DNA from: Micromonospora chokoriensis
GTDB lineage: Bacteria > Actinomycetota > Actinomycetes > Mycobacteriales > Micromonosporaceae
Reading direction: 5' to 3'
NCBI RefSeq assembly: GCF_000718555.1
Contig: NZ_JOAN01000029.1
Span: forward strand, 39,275 to 103,274
Length of the DNA stretch: 64,000 bases
Made by a program: the position numbers and the translations under genes. Of the stretch, positions 35,501-44,802 are shown in pieces. Within the stretch, counting starts at the first letter, position 1; each line of letters opens with the position of its first letter. The notes beneath the pieces are model-generated. The model made no database searches, was not told where the DNA came from, and worked only from the letters and a program-made list of their open reading frames with translations.

Positions 35501-37042
35501 ATGACGGATAGCCGTCCGGTCCTGACGATGACCGGGATCAGCAAGTCCTTCCCCGGGGTGCGCGCACTCCACAACGTCAACTTCCAGCTCTTTCCCGGCG
35601 AGGTGCACGCCCTGATGGGCGAGAACGGTGCCGGCAAGTCGACCCTCATCAAGGTGCTGACCGGTGTCTACGACACCGACGAGGGCACGATCACCCTCGA
35701 CGGCGAGCCTGCCTCCTTCACCGGGCCGATGCAGGCGAACGCCGCCGGGGTGAGCACCGTCTACCAGGAAGTCAACCTCTGCACCAACCTCTCGGTGGCA
35801 GAGAACATCTTCATCGGCCGGGAACCTCGGCTCCTCGGCGCCGTCCGCTGGGGTGAGGTCCGCCGCCGCGCCCGCGCCCTGCTGGCCCGCCTCGACCTCG
35901 ACCTCGACGTCAGCGCGCCGCTCGGCTCGTACTCCCTGGCGATCCAGCAGATGGTCGCCATCGCTCGCGCGATCGACATCAAGGCCCGGGTGCTGATCCT
36001 GGACGAGCCGACGTCGAGCCTCGACGCCGGCGAGGTGGCGCAGCTGTTCCGCATCATGCGGCAACTGCGCGACGAGGGCATCGCCATCCTGTTCGTGACC
36101 CACTTCCTCGACCAGGTCTACGAGATCGCCGACCGGATCACCGTGCTGCGCAACGGCGGGCTCGTCGGTGAGTACCAGACCGCTGAGCTGCCTCAGCTCT
36201 CTCTGGTCGAGAAGATGATCGGCAAGGAGCTCGATGTCCTGGAGGGCATCGAGGAGCACTCCCGACGGGACCTGGCCGCGCTGGAGGAGGGCACCCCCCT
36301 GGTGGCGGTGTCGAACTTCGGTCGGGCCGGCGCGGTCGCGCCGTTCAGCCTCACCATCCACGCCGGCGAGGTGGTGGGCCTGGCCGGCCTGCTGGGCTCG
36401 GGGCGTACCGAGGTCGCCCGGTTGTTGTTCGGCGCCGACCGGACCGACGGTGGTCAGGTCGCGATCGACGGCACGGCGAGCAGCCTGCGCACCCCCGCCC
36501 AGGCCATCGACCACGGCGTGGGTTTCTGTTCGGAGAACCGCCGCGCGGAGGGCATCGTCGCCGACCTGTCGGTCCGCGAGAACATGATCCTGGCCATGCA
36601 GGCGGCCCGCGGCTGGCTGCGGCCCATTCCGCGTCGCCGCCAGGACGAGCTGGTCGACAAGTACGTCAAGGCGCTCAACATCCGGCCCGCGAACCCGGAG
36701 GTGCCGGTACGCAACCTCTCCGGCGGCAACCAGCAGAAGGTGCTGCTGGCCCGGTGGCTGATCACCGAGCCACGACTGCTGATCCTCGACGAGCCGACCC
36801 GGGGCATCGACATCGGCGCGAAGACCGAGATCCAGAAGCTCGTGGCGCAGCTCTCCGACGGGGGCATGGCGGTGCTGTTCATCTCCGCCGAGTTGGAGGA
36901 GGTGCTGCGCCTCAGCCACAAGGTGGCCGTGATGCGCGACCGGCAGATGGTCGCGCAGCTCGCCAACGACGACAGCCTCGACGCCGACCGCATCATGCAG
37001 ACCATCGCCAGCGGATCCCACCGGGAGGAGGCAGACCGATGA
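35501..37042 (+). CDS. ytfR: Sugar ABC transporter ATP-binding protein, duplicated (YtfR-like)
   Basis: This 513-residue protein has two fused ATPase domains. The first has [24 protein letters not shown] and LILDEPTSSLDAGE. The second has the degenerate P-loop GLLGSGRTE together with [15 protein letters not shown] and [16 protein letters not shown]. This one-active-site layout is standard in the CUT2 family (RbsA, AraG, YtfR). The ATG at 35501 has AGAGG upstream; a GTG at 35471 is not favoured. It energises the two following permeases and overlaps the first by 4 nt. Confidence 0.93.
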   Translation: MTDSRPVLTMTGISKSFPGVRALHNVNFQLFPGEVHALMGENGAGKSTLIKVLTGVYDTDEGTITLDGEPASFTGPMQANAAGVSTVYQEVNLCTNLSVAENIFIGREPRLLGAVRWGEVRRRARALLARLDLDLDVSAPLGSYSLAIQQMVAIARAIDIKARVLILDEPTSSLDAGEVAQLFRIMRQLRDEGIAILFVTHFLDQVYEIADRITVLRNGGLVGEYQTAELPQLSLVEKMIGKELDVLEGIEEHSRRDLAALEEGTPLVAVSNFGRAGAVAPFSLTIHAGEVVGLAGLLGSGRTEVARLLFGADRTDGGQVAIDGTASSLRTPAQAIDHGVGFCSENRRAEGIVADLSVRENMILAMQAARGWLRPIPRRRQDELVDKYVKALNIRPANPEVPVRNLSGGNQQKVLLARWLITEPRLLILDEPTRGIDIGAKTEIQKLVAQLSDGGMAVLFISAELEEVLRLSHKVAVMRDRQMVAQLANDDSLDADRIMQTIASGSHREEADR

Positions 37043-38109
37043 ACGACACCATGAGCCGTTACCGGACGATGACCGGTCACCGGCTGTTCTGGCCCGCCGC
37101 CGTGCTGTTCGTCATGCTCGCCGCGAACACGATCTACCGGCCCGGGTTCCTGTCCATCGAGCTCAAGGACGGGCACCTGTACGGCACGCCGATCGACATC
37201 CTGCGGTTGAGCGCGCCGCTGATCCTCGTCGCGCTGGGCATGACCCTGGTCATCTCGACCGGCGGCATCGACCTGTCGGTCGGCTCGCTCTGCGCGATCA
37301 GCGGCGCGATCGCCTGCATGTACATCAGCAAGCAGCCCGACCAGAACAGCGTTGGCGTGGTGGTGACCGCTCTCGCGATGGCGATGGGGGTCTCGCTCGT
37401 GCTCGGCGCCTGGAACGGGGTGCTGGTGGCCGTGATCGGTATTCAACCGATCATCGCCACCCTGATCCTGATGGTCGCCGGTCGGGGTCTCGCCCAGCTG
37501 ATCACCGAGGGCCAGATCATCACCATCAACTCCGAGCCGTACCGGGCGATCGGCCTGGGTCATGCGCTGACCCTGCCGCTGGCCATCTTCATCGCGCTCG
37601 CCGCGGCCCTGCTCGTCGCCGCGTTCACCCGGCGCACCGCGCTCGGCATGATCATCGAATCGGTGGGTGGCAACGCCACGGCCAGCCGGCTCGCCGGCAT
37701 CCGGTCCGGCCGGGTCATCTTCCTGGCGTACGTGATCAGCGCCGCGTGCGCCGCGGTCGCCGGCTTCATGATGACGGCCAACGTCTCCAGCGCCGACGGC
37801 AACGCCGCCGGTCTCTGGGTGGAGCTGGACGCGATCCTCGCGGTCGTCATCGGCGGTACGTCCCTCGCGGGCGGCCGGTTCTTCCTCAGCGGCACGATCA
37901 TCGGTGCGCTGATCATCCAGACCCTGACCACCACGGTGTACGCCATGGACATCTCACCGCAGACGTCGTTGCTGTTCAAAGCGGTCGTCGTCATCGCCGT
38001 CTGCCTCATCCAGGCACCGGCCTTCCGGGCCCGGTTCAGCCGCCGTAGGCGCCACGCTCCGCCGCCCGCCGCCATTGCCGACAAGCCGAAGGAGCAGGTG
38101 CCGGCATGA
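37039..38109 (+). CDS. ytfT: Sugar ABC transporter permease (YtfT-like)
   Basis: This 356-residue RbsC-type permease has about ten membrane segments and the family motif [15 protein letters not shown]. Other landmarks are [36 protein letters not shown] and [19 protein letters not shown] strong GGGAGGAG lies 8 nt before the ATG, which overlaps the ATPase stop. A charged tail ([19 protein letters not shown]) is cytoplasmic. The next permease overlaps by 4 nt. Two different permeases suggest a heterodimeric channel, as in E. coli YtfT/YjfF. Confidence 0.92.
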   Translation: MNDTMSRYRTMTGHRLFWPAAVLFVMLAANTIYRPGFLSIELKDGHLYGTPIDILRLSAPLILVALGMTLVISTGGIDLSVGSLCAISGAIACMYISKQPDQNSVGVVVTALAMAMGVSLVLGAWNGVLVAVIGIQPIIATLILMVAGRGLAQLITEGQIITINSEPYRAIGLGHALTLPLAIFIALAAALLVAAFTRRTALGMIIESVGGNATASRLAGIRSGRVIFLAYVISAACAAVAGFMMTANVSSADGNAAGLWVELDAILAVVIGGTSLAGGRFFLSGTIIGALIIQTLTTTVYAMDISPQTSLLFKAVVVIAVCLIQAPAFRARFSRRRRHAPPPAAIADKPKEQVPA

Positions 38110-39095
38110 CCACTGGAACGCTTACCGCCGGTCGTGCCCGGTTCCGGCTGCCGAGAAAGCAGATACCGGTCCTGGCGACGCTCGCCCTGCTGCTGGTGAT
38201 GTACGGCATCGGCGTCTCGCAGTACACCGCGTTCTCCAACGTGCAGGTCATCTTCAACGTCTTCATCGACAACGGCTTCCTGCTCGTCGTCGCGGTGGGG
38301 ATGACCTTCGTGATCCTCACCGGCGGCATCGACCTGTCGGTCGGGTCGGTCGTCGCCATGACGGCGATGGTGTCGGCCGCGCTGCTCAAAGACGGTATGC
38401 CGGCGGCGCTGGTGCTGGTGATCGCCCTGCTCATCGGCCCGACGCTCGGCCTGGTGATGGGCTGCATCATCCACTTCTTCGAGATCCAGCCGTTCATCGT
38501 CACGCTCGCCGGGATGTTCTTCGCCCGGGGCATGTGCACGTTCATCTCCGGCGCGTCGATCCCGATCACCGACGGGTTCTGGACCTCGATGTCGCAGGAA
38601 CGGATCGGCAACCCCCAGGGCAACTTCGTGTCGATCAGCGTGCTGATCGCCTTCGCCGTGGTCGTCGTGGCCGCGTACACGCTGGCCTACACCCGGCTGG
38701 GCCGCAACGTGTACGCCATCGGCGGCAACCCGCAGTCGGCGCTGCTGATGGGCCTGCCGGTGGCGCGGACCCGGATCGCCGTCTACACGATCAGTGGTCT
38801 GTGCTCGGCCATCGGCGGGATCCTGCTCTCCTTCTACACTCTCTCCGGCGCGCCGCTGATCGCTGTGGGGATGGAGTTGGACGTCATCGCCGCCGTCGTC
38901 ATCGGTGGCACGGTGCTCACCGGCGGCGCGGGTTACGTCTTCGGCACGGTGCTCGGCGTCCTGGTCCTGGGCGTGATCCAGACCCTCATCACCTTCGACG
39001 GGAGCCTCAACTCCTGGTGGACCAAGATCGTGATTGGCGGTCTGCTCTTCGCGTTCATCCTCCTGCAGCGCCTCATCGGAATTCGTTACAAGTGA
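38106..39095 (+). CDS. yjfF: Sugar ABC transporter permease (YjfF-like)
   Basis: This 329-residue second permease of the same transporter has [56 protein letters not shown] and [17 protein letters not shown]. The first 20 residues are basic, then membrane segments follow to the end. It starts within an ATGA overlap with the previous permease gene. AraA begins 26 bp after its stop, so uptake and catabolism genes share one transcript. Confidence 0.92.
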   Translation: MTTGTLTAGRARFRLPRKQIPVLATLALLLVMYGIGVSQYTAFSNVQVIFNVFIDNGFLLVVAVGMTFVILTGGIDLSVGSVVAMTAMVSAALLKDGMPAALVLVIALLIGPTLGLVMGCIIHFFEIQPFIVTLAGMFFARGMCTFISGASIPITDGFWTSMSQERIGNPQGNFVSISVLIAFAVVVVAAYTLAYTRLGRNVYAIGGNPQSALLMGLPVARTRIAVYTISGLCSAIGGILLSFYTLSGAPLIAVGMELDVIAAVVIGGTVLTGGAGYVFGTVLGVLVLGVIQTLITFDGSLNSWWTKIVIGGLLFAFILLQRLIGIRYK

Positions 39096-39121
39096 CCGCC
39101 CCTCTCGCGGAAGGCAACCCC

Positions 39122-40624
39122 ATGGCACCACACACAGCACCCGAGATCTGGTTCCTCACCGGCAGCCAAGGCATGTACGGCGAGGAGACGCTCCGCCAGG
39201 TGGCCGAGCAGTCCCGTCAGATCGCGGCCGCGCTCGACGACTCACCGCAGATTCCCGCCCGCGTGGTCTGGAAGCCCGTCCTGACCAACAGCGGCGAGAT
39301 CCTGCAGGTCTGCCGGGATGCCGCCGCTCAGGGCGCTATCGGGGTCATCGCCTGGATGCACACGTTCTCGCCGGCCAAGATGTGGATCTCCGGTCTGGAC
39401 GCGTTGCAGACGCCGCTGCTGCACCTGCACACCCAGGCCAACGTTCTGCTGCCGTGGAACGACATCGACATGGACTTCATGAACCTGAACCAGGCCGCCC
39501 ACGGCGACCGCGAGTTCGGGTACATCCAGACGCGTCTCGGCGTGGCCCGCAAGACGGTGGCCGGGCACGTCAGCGACCCGCGGGTGACCACTCGGGTCGG
39601 GGCGTGGGCGCGTGCCGCGCTGGGCTGGTCGGCGATGCGGTCGCTGCGCCTGGCCCGTTTCGGTGACAACATGCGCGACGTCGCGGTGACCGAGGGCGAC
39701 AAGGTCGAGGCGGAGCTGCGCTTCGGGGTCTCGGTCAACACCTACGGCGTCAACGACCTGGTCGAGGTGGTCGGCGAGGTCACCGACGCGCAGGTGGACG
39801 ACCTGGTCAAGGAGTACGAGGACACCTACCGCATCGTCGGCGAGCTGCTGCCCGGGGGTGAGCGGCACGATTCGCTGCGGTACGCCGCACGCCTGGAGCT
39901 GGGCATGCGCGCCTTCCTGGACGCGGGCGGGTTCCGGGCCTTCACCACCAACTTCGAGGACCTCGGCGGGCTGCGCCAGCTGCCGGGCATCGCCGTGCAG
40001 CGGCTGATGGCGGACGGCTACGGCTTCGGCGGCGAGGGCGACTGGAAGACCTCGGTCCTGGTCCGCACCCTCAAGGCCATGTCGGTGGGCGTGAGCGGCG
40101 GCACGTCGTTCATGGAGGACTACACCTACGACCTCACCCCGGGCAACGAGCTGGTGCTCGGCGCCCACATGCTGGAGGTCTGCCCGACCATCGCCTCCGA
40201 CGTGCCCAACGTGGAGATCCACCCGCTGAGCATCGGTGGGCGGGAGGACCCGATCCGGCTGGTGTTCGACGCCGCGCCCGGTCCGGCGGTGGTGCTCGGG
40301 CTGGCCGACATGGGGGAGCGCTTCCGGCTCGTGGCCAACGAGATCGACGTGGTGTCCCCGCCGCAACCGCTGCGCCGGCTGCCGGTCGCCCGTGCCGTCT
40401 GGCGTCCGCGTCCCGACCTGCCGGTCTCGGCCGAGGCGTGGATCACCGCCGGGGCTCCGCACCACACGGTGCTGTCGCAGGCGGTGGGTGTGGAGGAGCT
40501 GCACGACCTGGCGGAGATGAGCCGTACCGAGCTGGTCGTCATCGACGCTGACACGCAGCCCCGCCGTTTCGCCGACGAGATCCGCTGGAACCAGGCCTAC
40601 TACCGGCTGGCTCGCGGCTTCTGA
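39122..40624 (+). CDS. araA: L-arabinose isomerase
   Basis: This 500-residue enzyme converts L-arabinose to L-ribulose using a divalent metal. Typical AraA signatures are [17 protein letters not shown] at the start, [81 protein letters not shown] and [12 protein letters not shown]. Metal ligands are expected in the NFEDL, MEDYTY and HMLEVCP regions. A GGAAGG site precedes the ATG. It is the last gene of the araBD-transporter-araA unit and is followed by a strong terminator. Confidence 0.96.
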   Translation: MAPHTAPEIWFLTGSQGMYGEETLRQVAEQSRQIAAALDDSPQIPARVVWKPVLTNSGEILQVCRDAAAQGAIGVIAWMHTFSPAKMWISGLDALQTPLLHLHTQANVLLPWNDIDMDFMNLNQAAHGDREFGYIQTRLGVARKTVAGHVSDPRVTTRVGAWARAALGWSAMRSLRLARFGDNMRDVAVTEGDKVEAELRFGVSVNTYGVNDLVEVVGEVTDAQVDDLVKEYEDTYRIVGELLPGGERHDSLRYAARLELGMRAFLDAGGFRAFTTNFEDLGGLRQLPGIAVQRLMADGYGFGGEGDWKTSVLVRTLKAMSVGVSGGTSFMEDYTYDLTPGNELVLGAHMLEVCPTIASDVPNVEIHPLSIGGREDPIRLVFDAAPGPAVVLGLADMGERFRLVANEIDVVSPPQPLRRLPVARAVWRPRPDLPVSAEAWITAGAPHHTVLSQAVGVEELHDLAEMSRTELVVIDADTQPRRFADEIRWNQAYYRLARGF

Positions 40625-40648
40625 TTCGCGCTGCCGGAGCGCCCTGGA

Positions 40649-40694
40649 AACGGGTGGTCCATCCCTGCCTGCGGGCCGGGGTGGGCCACCCGTT
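40649..40694 (+). terminator. Terminator of the araB-to-araA operon
   Basis: A 17-bp stem (40649-40665 with 40678-40694, two G-U pairs, 12-nt loop) begins 24 bp after the araA stop. The flanking AA/TT gives it an A-tract and U-end character. Confidence 0.75.
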
Positions 40695-40736
40695 CGCGTG
40701 CGCGCCAGCAGGGCCACGAGGCGGTTGTGTTACGCC

Positions 40737-40772
40737 TTGACTAACAGCATGTTATCGCTCACAGTTTATAAC
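40737..40772 (+). promoter_or_regulatory. GH43 gene promoter with embedded LacI-type operator
   Basis: TTGACT (40737-40742) is a -35 box followed 7 nt later by TGTTATCGCTCACA (40750-40763). This is the same spacing of -35 to operator as at chvE (7 nt) and araB (8 nt). CACAGT at 40760-40765 occupies the matching -10 place, and TATAAC follows at 40767. The rest of 40695-40962 holds only the second operator at 40864. Confidence 0.65.
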
Positions 40773-40863
40773 CAAGATGGTCGATGTCGTTGGCTGGTCC
40801 GGCCACGCGCGCGTCCTACCCTGCGGTTTCGGCATCTCGTCAGCGCAGCGGTCGGGCGATCGG

Positions 40864-40877
40864 TGTTAGCGATCACA
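40864..40877. promoter_or_regulatory. Second LacI-type operator upstream of GH43
   Basis: TGTTAGCGATCACA fits the locus consensus TGTKANCGNTMACA. Its centre is 114 bp downstream of the promoter operator and 86 bp before the gene start, in the probable 5' untranslated region. Confidence 0.6.
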
Positions 40878-40962
40878 TGGCCGGGCCTGGTCAGCTCGGT
40901 GCCCCGCCCGGTGCCGCGGACGCCGGCCCAGACCGCACGGTTCGCGTCAGCAGAGGAGGATC

Positions 40963-43083
40963 ATGCTTTCCATCGGTCGGGTTCCCCGGGGTGCGCCACG
41001 ACGGCGCGGGTGGCTGTCGAGACTCGCCGTCGCCGCGATGGTGCTGGTGGTCGGTGGCGCGGCTGCGGCGGTGGCCGCGGCGCCCGCGTCAGCGGCAACG
41101 GTCGACACCAGCGCCTGGTACGTGTTGGTGAACCGCAACAGTGGCAAGGCATTGGACGTGTACAACCTGGCCACGAACGACGGCGCGCGGATCACCCAGT
41201 GGACGCGCAACAACGGCAATCAGCAGCAGTGGCAGTTCGTGGACTCCGGAAGCGGCTACTACCGGCTCAAGTCGAGGTTGTCGGGCAAGGTGCTGGACGT
41301 CTCCGGCTTCTCGACCGCCAACGGCGCCAGCATCGTGCAGTGGGCCGACAACAACGGCACCAACCAGCAGTTCCGGTTGGCCGACTCGGACGGCGGTTAC
41401 GTCCGGCTGATCAACCGCAACAGCAACAAGGTGATGGAGGTGCAGAGCGCCTCGACCGCCGACGGTGGAAACATCGTGCAGTACGACGACTGGAACGGCA
41501 CCAACCAGCAGTGGCAGCTCGTTCGCGTCGATGGCGGAGGTAACCCCACGACGCCGCCGCCCACCACGCCGCCCCCGTCGAACGGCACGTACTCGAACCC
41601 GGTCGTCTGGCAGGACTTCGCCGACGTCGACATCATTCGGGTGGACAACGCCTACTACATGTCGGCGTCCACCATGCACTACTCGCCGGGCGCTCCGGTG
41701 CTGCGCTCGTACGACCTGGTCAACTGGGAGTTCGCCGGGCACTCCGTGCCCAAGCTCGACTTCGGGTCGAAGTACGACATGAGCGGTGGCAACGCGTACG
41801 TCGACGGGATCTGGGCGTCGACGTTGAACTACCGGCCGAGCAACCGGACGTACTACTGGGCCGGGTGCATCGACTTCGCGCAGACCCACATCTACACCGC
41901 GTCCGCCGTCGACGGCGCCTGGAGCAAGCACGCCACCATCCCCAACTGCTACTACGACGCCGGCCTGCTGTTCGACGACAACGACACCCCGTACATCGCG
42001 TACGGCAACGGCACCATCAGCGTCGCCCAGCTCTCCGCCGACGGGAAGTCCCAGGTCCGCGCCCAGCAGGTCTACACCACGCCGTCGAGCATCGGAACGC
42101 TTGAGGGCGCCCGCTTCTACAAGCGCAATGGCGCCTACTACATCTGGCTCACCCGCCCGGCCAACGGCCAGTACGTGCTGAAGTCGACGAACGGCCCGTT
42201 CGGCCCGTACGAGCAGCGTCAGGTGCTACTCAACCTGCCCGGCCCGATCTCCGGCGGCGGTGTGCCGCACCAGGGTGGGCTGGTGCAGACCCAGAACGGC
42301 GACTGGTACTACATGTCCTTCGTCGACGCGTACCCCGGTGGTCGGATGCCGGCGATGGCGCCGATCACCTGGACCGGCGACGGCTGGCCGGTGCTGCAGA
42401 CGGTCAACGGCACGTGGGGCTCCTCGTACCCGAAGCCGAACCTGCCCGCGCCGCCCCGGGCGGTCAAGCCGCTCACCGGCACCGACACGTTCGCCGGCAC
42501 CACCCTCGGCCCGCAGTGGGAGTGGAACCACAACCCGGACAACAGCAAGTGGTCGGTCAACAACGGGCTGAACCTGCAGGCCGCCACCGTCACCGGCGAC
42601 CTGTACAAGGCGCGCAACACGCTGACCCACCGCATCCAGGGCCCCACCTCGACCGCGACAATCGAGTTGGACTACTCCACGATGCGCGACGGTGACCGCA
42701 CCGGCCTGGCGGTGCTGCGCAACTCGTCGGCCTGGATCGGAGTGCGACGGGACAACGGATCCACGCGGCTGGTCATGCAGAACGGCCTGACGATGGACGG
42801 CAGCTGGAACACCACAAGCACCGGCAGCGAGGTGGCGAGCACCGCCGTCTCCGGTGGCCGGATCTGGTTGCGTGCCAACGCAGACATCAGACCCGGATCC
42901 GGCCGGCAGGCCCGATTCTCGTACAGCACCGACGGGGTCAACTTCACCTCGTTCGGCAATGCCCTGACGCTGGCGAACAACTGGCAGTTCTTCATGGGCT
43001 ACCGATTCGCCATCTTCAACCACGCGACACAGGCGCTCGGTGGCGCGGTCACCGTGCGGCGGTTCGATCTGACCACGCCGTGA
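40963..43083 (+). CDS. Secreted GH43-family glycosidase with N-terminal ricin-type lectin domain
   Basis: This 706-residue enzyme has a signal peptide (to about APASA, residue 45). It then has a ricin B/CBM13 trefoil with three similar repeats (WYVLVNRNSGKALDV, YYRLKSRLSGKVLDV, YVRLINRNSNKVMEV, each ending NQQ). A Thr/Pro linker (TTPPPTTPPP) leads to a GH43 five-bladed propeller with the catalytic acid/base regions near VWQDFADVDII and TLEGARFYKRNG. A beta-sandwich domain of GH43 C-terminal type (about 505-706) completes it. Such enzymes are beta-xylosidases, alpha-L-arabinofuranosidases or arabinanases. The operators and neighbours favour release of arabinose. Exact specificity cannot be read. 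Confidence 0.9.
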   Translation: MLSIGRVPRGAPRRRGWLSRLAVAAMVLVVGGAAAAVAAAPASAATVDTSAWYVLVNRNSGKALDVYNLATNDGARITQWTRNNGNQQQWQFVDSGSGYYRLKSRLSGKVLDVSGFSTANGASIVQWADNNGTNQQFRLADSDGGYVRLINRNSNKVMEVQSASTADGGNIVQYDDWNGTNQQWQLVRVDGGGNPTTPPPTTPPPSNGTYSNPVVWQDFADVDIIRVDNAYYMSASTMHYSPGAPVLRSYDLVNWEFAGHSVPKLDFGSKYDMSGGNAYVDGIWASTLNYRPSNRTYYWAGCIDFAQTHIYTASAVDGAWSKHATIPNCYYDAGLLFDDNDTPYIAYGNGTISVAQLSADGKSQVRAQQVYTTPSSIGTLEGARFYKRNGAYYIWLTRPANGQYVLKSTNGPFGPYEQRQVLLNLPGPISGGGVPHQGGLVQTQNGDWYYMSFVDAYPGGRMPAMAPITWTGDGWPVLQTVNGTWGSSYPKPNLPAPPRAVKPLTGTDTFAGTTLGPQWEWNHNPDNSKWSVNNGLNLQAATVTGDLYKARNTLTHRIQGPTSTATIELDYSTMRDGDRTGLAVLRNSSAWIGVRRDNGSTRLVMQNGLTMDGSWNTTSTGSEVASTAVSGGRIWLRANADIRPGSGRQARFSYSTDGVNFTSFGNALTLANNWQFFMGYRFAIFNHATQALGGAVTVRRFDLTTP

Positions 43084-43475
43084 CACCAGTCACACCACGA
43101 TCGGTCTGACCGGTGGCGCCGGCAACGCGTGTCCGCCGGCACGCCGAGTCCGCGCCACCGCGTCAGGTCCTCACCGGCCTGCTCCACGCTCTGTTCAGGA
43201 GCGCAGGGCAGGCCGGTGTGGCACGGCGGGCCGGGACCGACACCGGATGGACTGCGTACTCCTGGTGGGCGGCGCGCTGTGCGGCTCCGACGCGTCGCGC
43301 AGTCCCCGCACAGCCATGCCGTGTCCGAGGCCGTTGCTGGCGTAGACTGTCGGCGATCCAGCGCTGGTCACCTGGGATTCAGCACCGGCGTGGTGACTGA
43401 GCGAGGGGGATCGGGCCGGTCCGCTCCAGTCGACGTCGACAGGCTGCGGGCCGGCGATGTAGCGGGGGGAGTGAA
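43084..43475. other. Intergenic region before the LacI regulator
   Basis: No gene is supported in these 392 bp and no copy of the TGTKANCGNTMACA dyad is found, so the regulator gene does not appear to be controlled by the site it probably binds. Some short GCCGGC repeats lie just after the GH43 stop. Confidence 0.4.
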
Positions 43476-44483
43476 ATGGCCGTCCACGGTCCCGCGATGA
43501 CGGACGTTGCTCGTCTCGCCGGTGTCTCCCATCAGACGGTGTCGCGGGTGCTCAACGGGCACCCCAACGTCCGTGAGCAGACCCGGCTTCGGGTGCGGGC
43601 GGCGATCGCCGAACTCGGCTACCGCCCCAATGGCGCGGCACGCGCCCTGGTGACCGGTCGATCACAGGTCATCGGCGTGGTCGCGCAGAACACGACGCTC
43701 TACGGCCCGGCCTCGTTGCTGGCCGCGTTGGAGCAGACCGCCGCCGAAGAGGGCTTCGCGGTGAGTGTCGGCAGCGTACGCAACCTGGACCACCGTTCCA
43801 TCTCGGCGGCCGTGGAGCGGCACCTGTCGCACCGGGTCGCCGGCATCGTGGTCATCGCCCCGGTCGAGTCGGCCGGTGAGGCGCTGGAACGCCTACCCAA
43901 GGATGTCCCGCTGGTCACGGTCGACGGTGACCCGAGCCGGCCGGTGCCGCTGGTGACGGTGGACCAGGTGGCGGGCGCCCGGGCGGCGACGCAACACCTG
44001 CTCGATGCCGGGCACCGCACGGTCTGGCACGTCTCCGGGCCATCGGACTGGTTCGACAGCGTCGGTCGGATCGACGGTTGGCGGCAGGCGCTGCTGGCCG
44101 CTGGGCTGGATCCGCCTCCGCTGATGCCGGGGGACTGGTCTGCGGCGTCCGGTTACCGGTGTGGGCAGATGTTGGCGCGGATGCCGGAGGTAACGGCCGT
44201 CTTCACCGCCAACGACCATCTGGCGCTGGGCGTGCTGCGAGCGTTGCACGAGTTTGGCCGGCGGGTGCCGGACGAGATCAGCGTGGTCGGCTTCGACGAC
44301 GTGCCGGAGGCGGCGTACTTCATTCCGCCGCTGACCACCGTCCGACCGGACTTCGACGCGGTGGCGCGGGCGAGCCTGCAGATGCTGCTGTCCCAGATCG
44401 AGTCGGGCACCGGCGGGGCGCTGCGGCAGACCGTCGCCCCGACCCTGGTCGCCCGCGAGAGTGTCGCCCCACCGCGTCGCTGA
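43476..44483 (+). CDS. LacI-family transcriptional regulator of the pentose locus
   Basis: This 335-residue repressor has an N-terminal helix-turn-helix, MTDVARLAGVSHQTVSRVLNG, and hinge helix GAARALVTGRSQVIGVVAQ. The sugar-binding core of type I fold includes VAGIVVIAPVESAG, DWFDSVGRIDGWRQAL, VTAVFTANDHLALGVLRAL and ISVVGFDDVPEA. GGGGGAG precedes the ATG. Its position between two glycosidase genes, with LacI-style dyads at four neighbouring transcription units, makes it the likely arabinose- or oligosaccharide-sensing repressor of the region. The ligand is inferred from context. Confidence 0.9.
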   Translation: MAVHGPAMTDVARLAGVSHQTVSRVLNGHPNVREQTRLRVRAAIAELGYRPNGAARALVTGRSQVIGVVAQNTTLYGPASLLAALEQTAAEEGFAVSVGSVRNLDHRSISAAVERHLSHRVAGIVVIAPVESAGEALERLPKDVPLVTVDGDPSRPVPLVTVDQVAGARAATQHLLDAGHRTVWHVSGPSDWFDSVGRIDGWRQALLAAGLDPPPLMPGDWSAASGYRCGQMLARMPEVTAVFTANDHLALGVLRALHEFGRRVPDEISVVGFDDVPEAAYFIPPLTTVRPDFDAVARASLQMLLSQIESGTGGALRQTVAPTLVARESVAPPRR

Positions 44484-44713
44484 CGGCCGGCCCAACCAGA
44501 GGGCGTGGGGGGAGGGCCTTAGCCCCGCCGCAGCTCTGCGCCGAGCGGTGTGTGACGCCTCTGGCGGGCGCCAGCCTGCGCTATTTCTCGGCTCCGGTGG
44601 TGATAAGACGCTACTCGATGGGCGCTCTGTTGCCCGCTATCGATGCCCAGCAATGTGGATGACGCGAAGGTATTGAACCTCATGAAATGTCGCCGTAACA
44701 TGATGGGCGTCTC

Positions 44714-44727
44714 TGTTAACGCTAACA
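44714..44727. promoter_or_regulatory. LacI-type operator upstream of the GH27 gene
   Basis: TGTTAACGCTAACA, a near-perfect dyad, lies 75 bp before the GH27 start in the 319-bp gap after lacI. No TTGAC box is found at the spacing seen at the other promoters. The rest of the gap shows no gene. Confidence 0.65.
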
Positions 44728-44802
44728 AAAATTGGCGTCCAACTATCGGCGCACCGATCAAAGATCGTATCCAGGGTCGGGCGCCACCGACAAGGAGGCT
44801 CG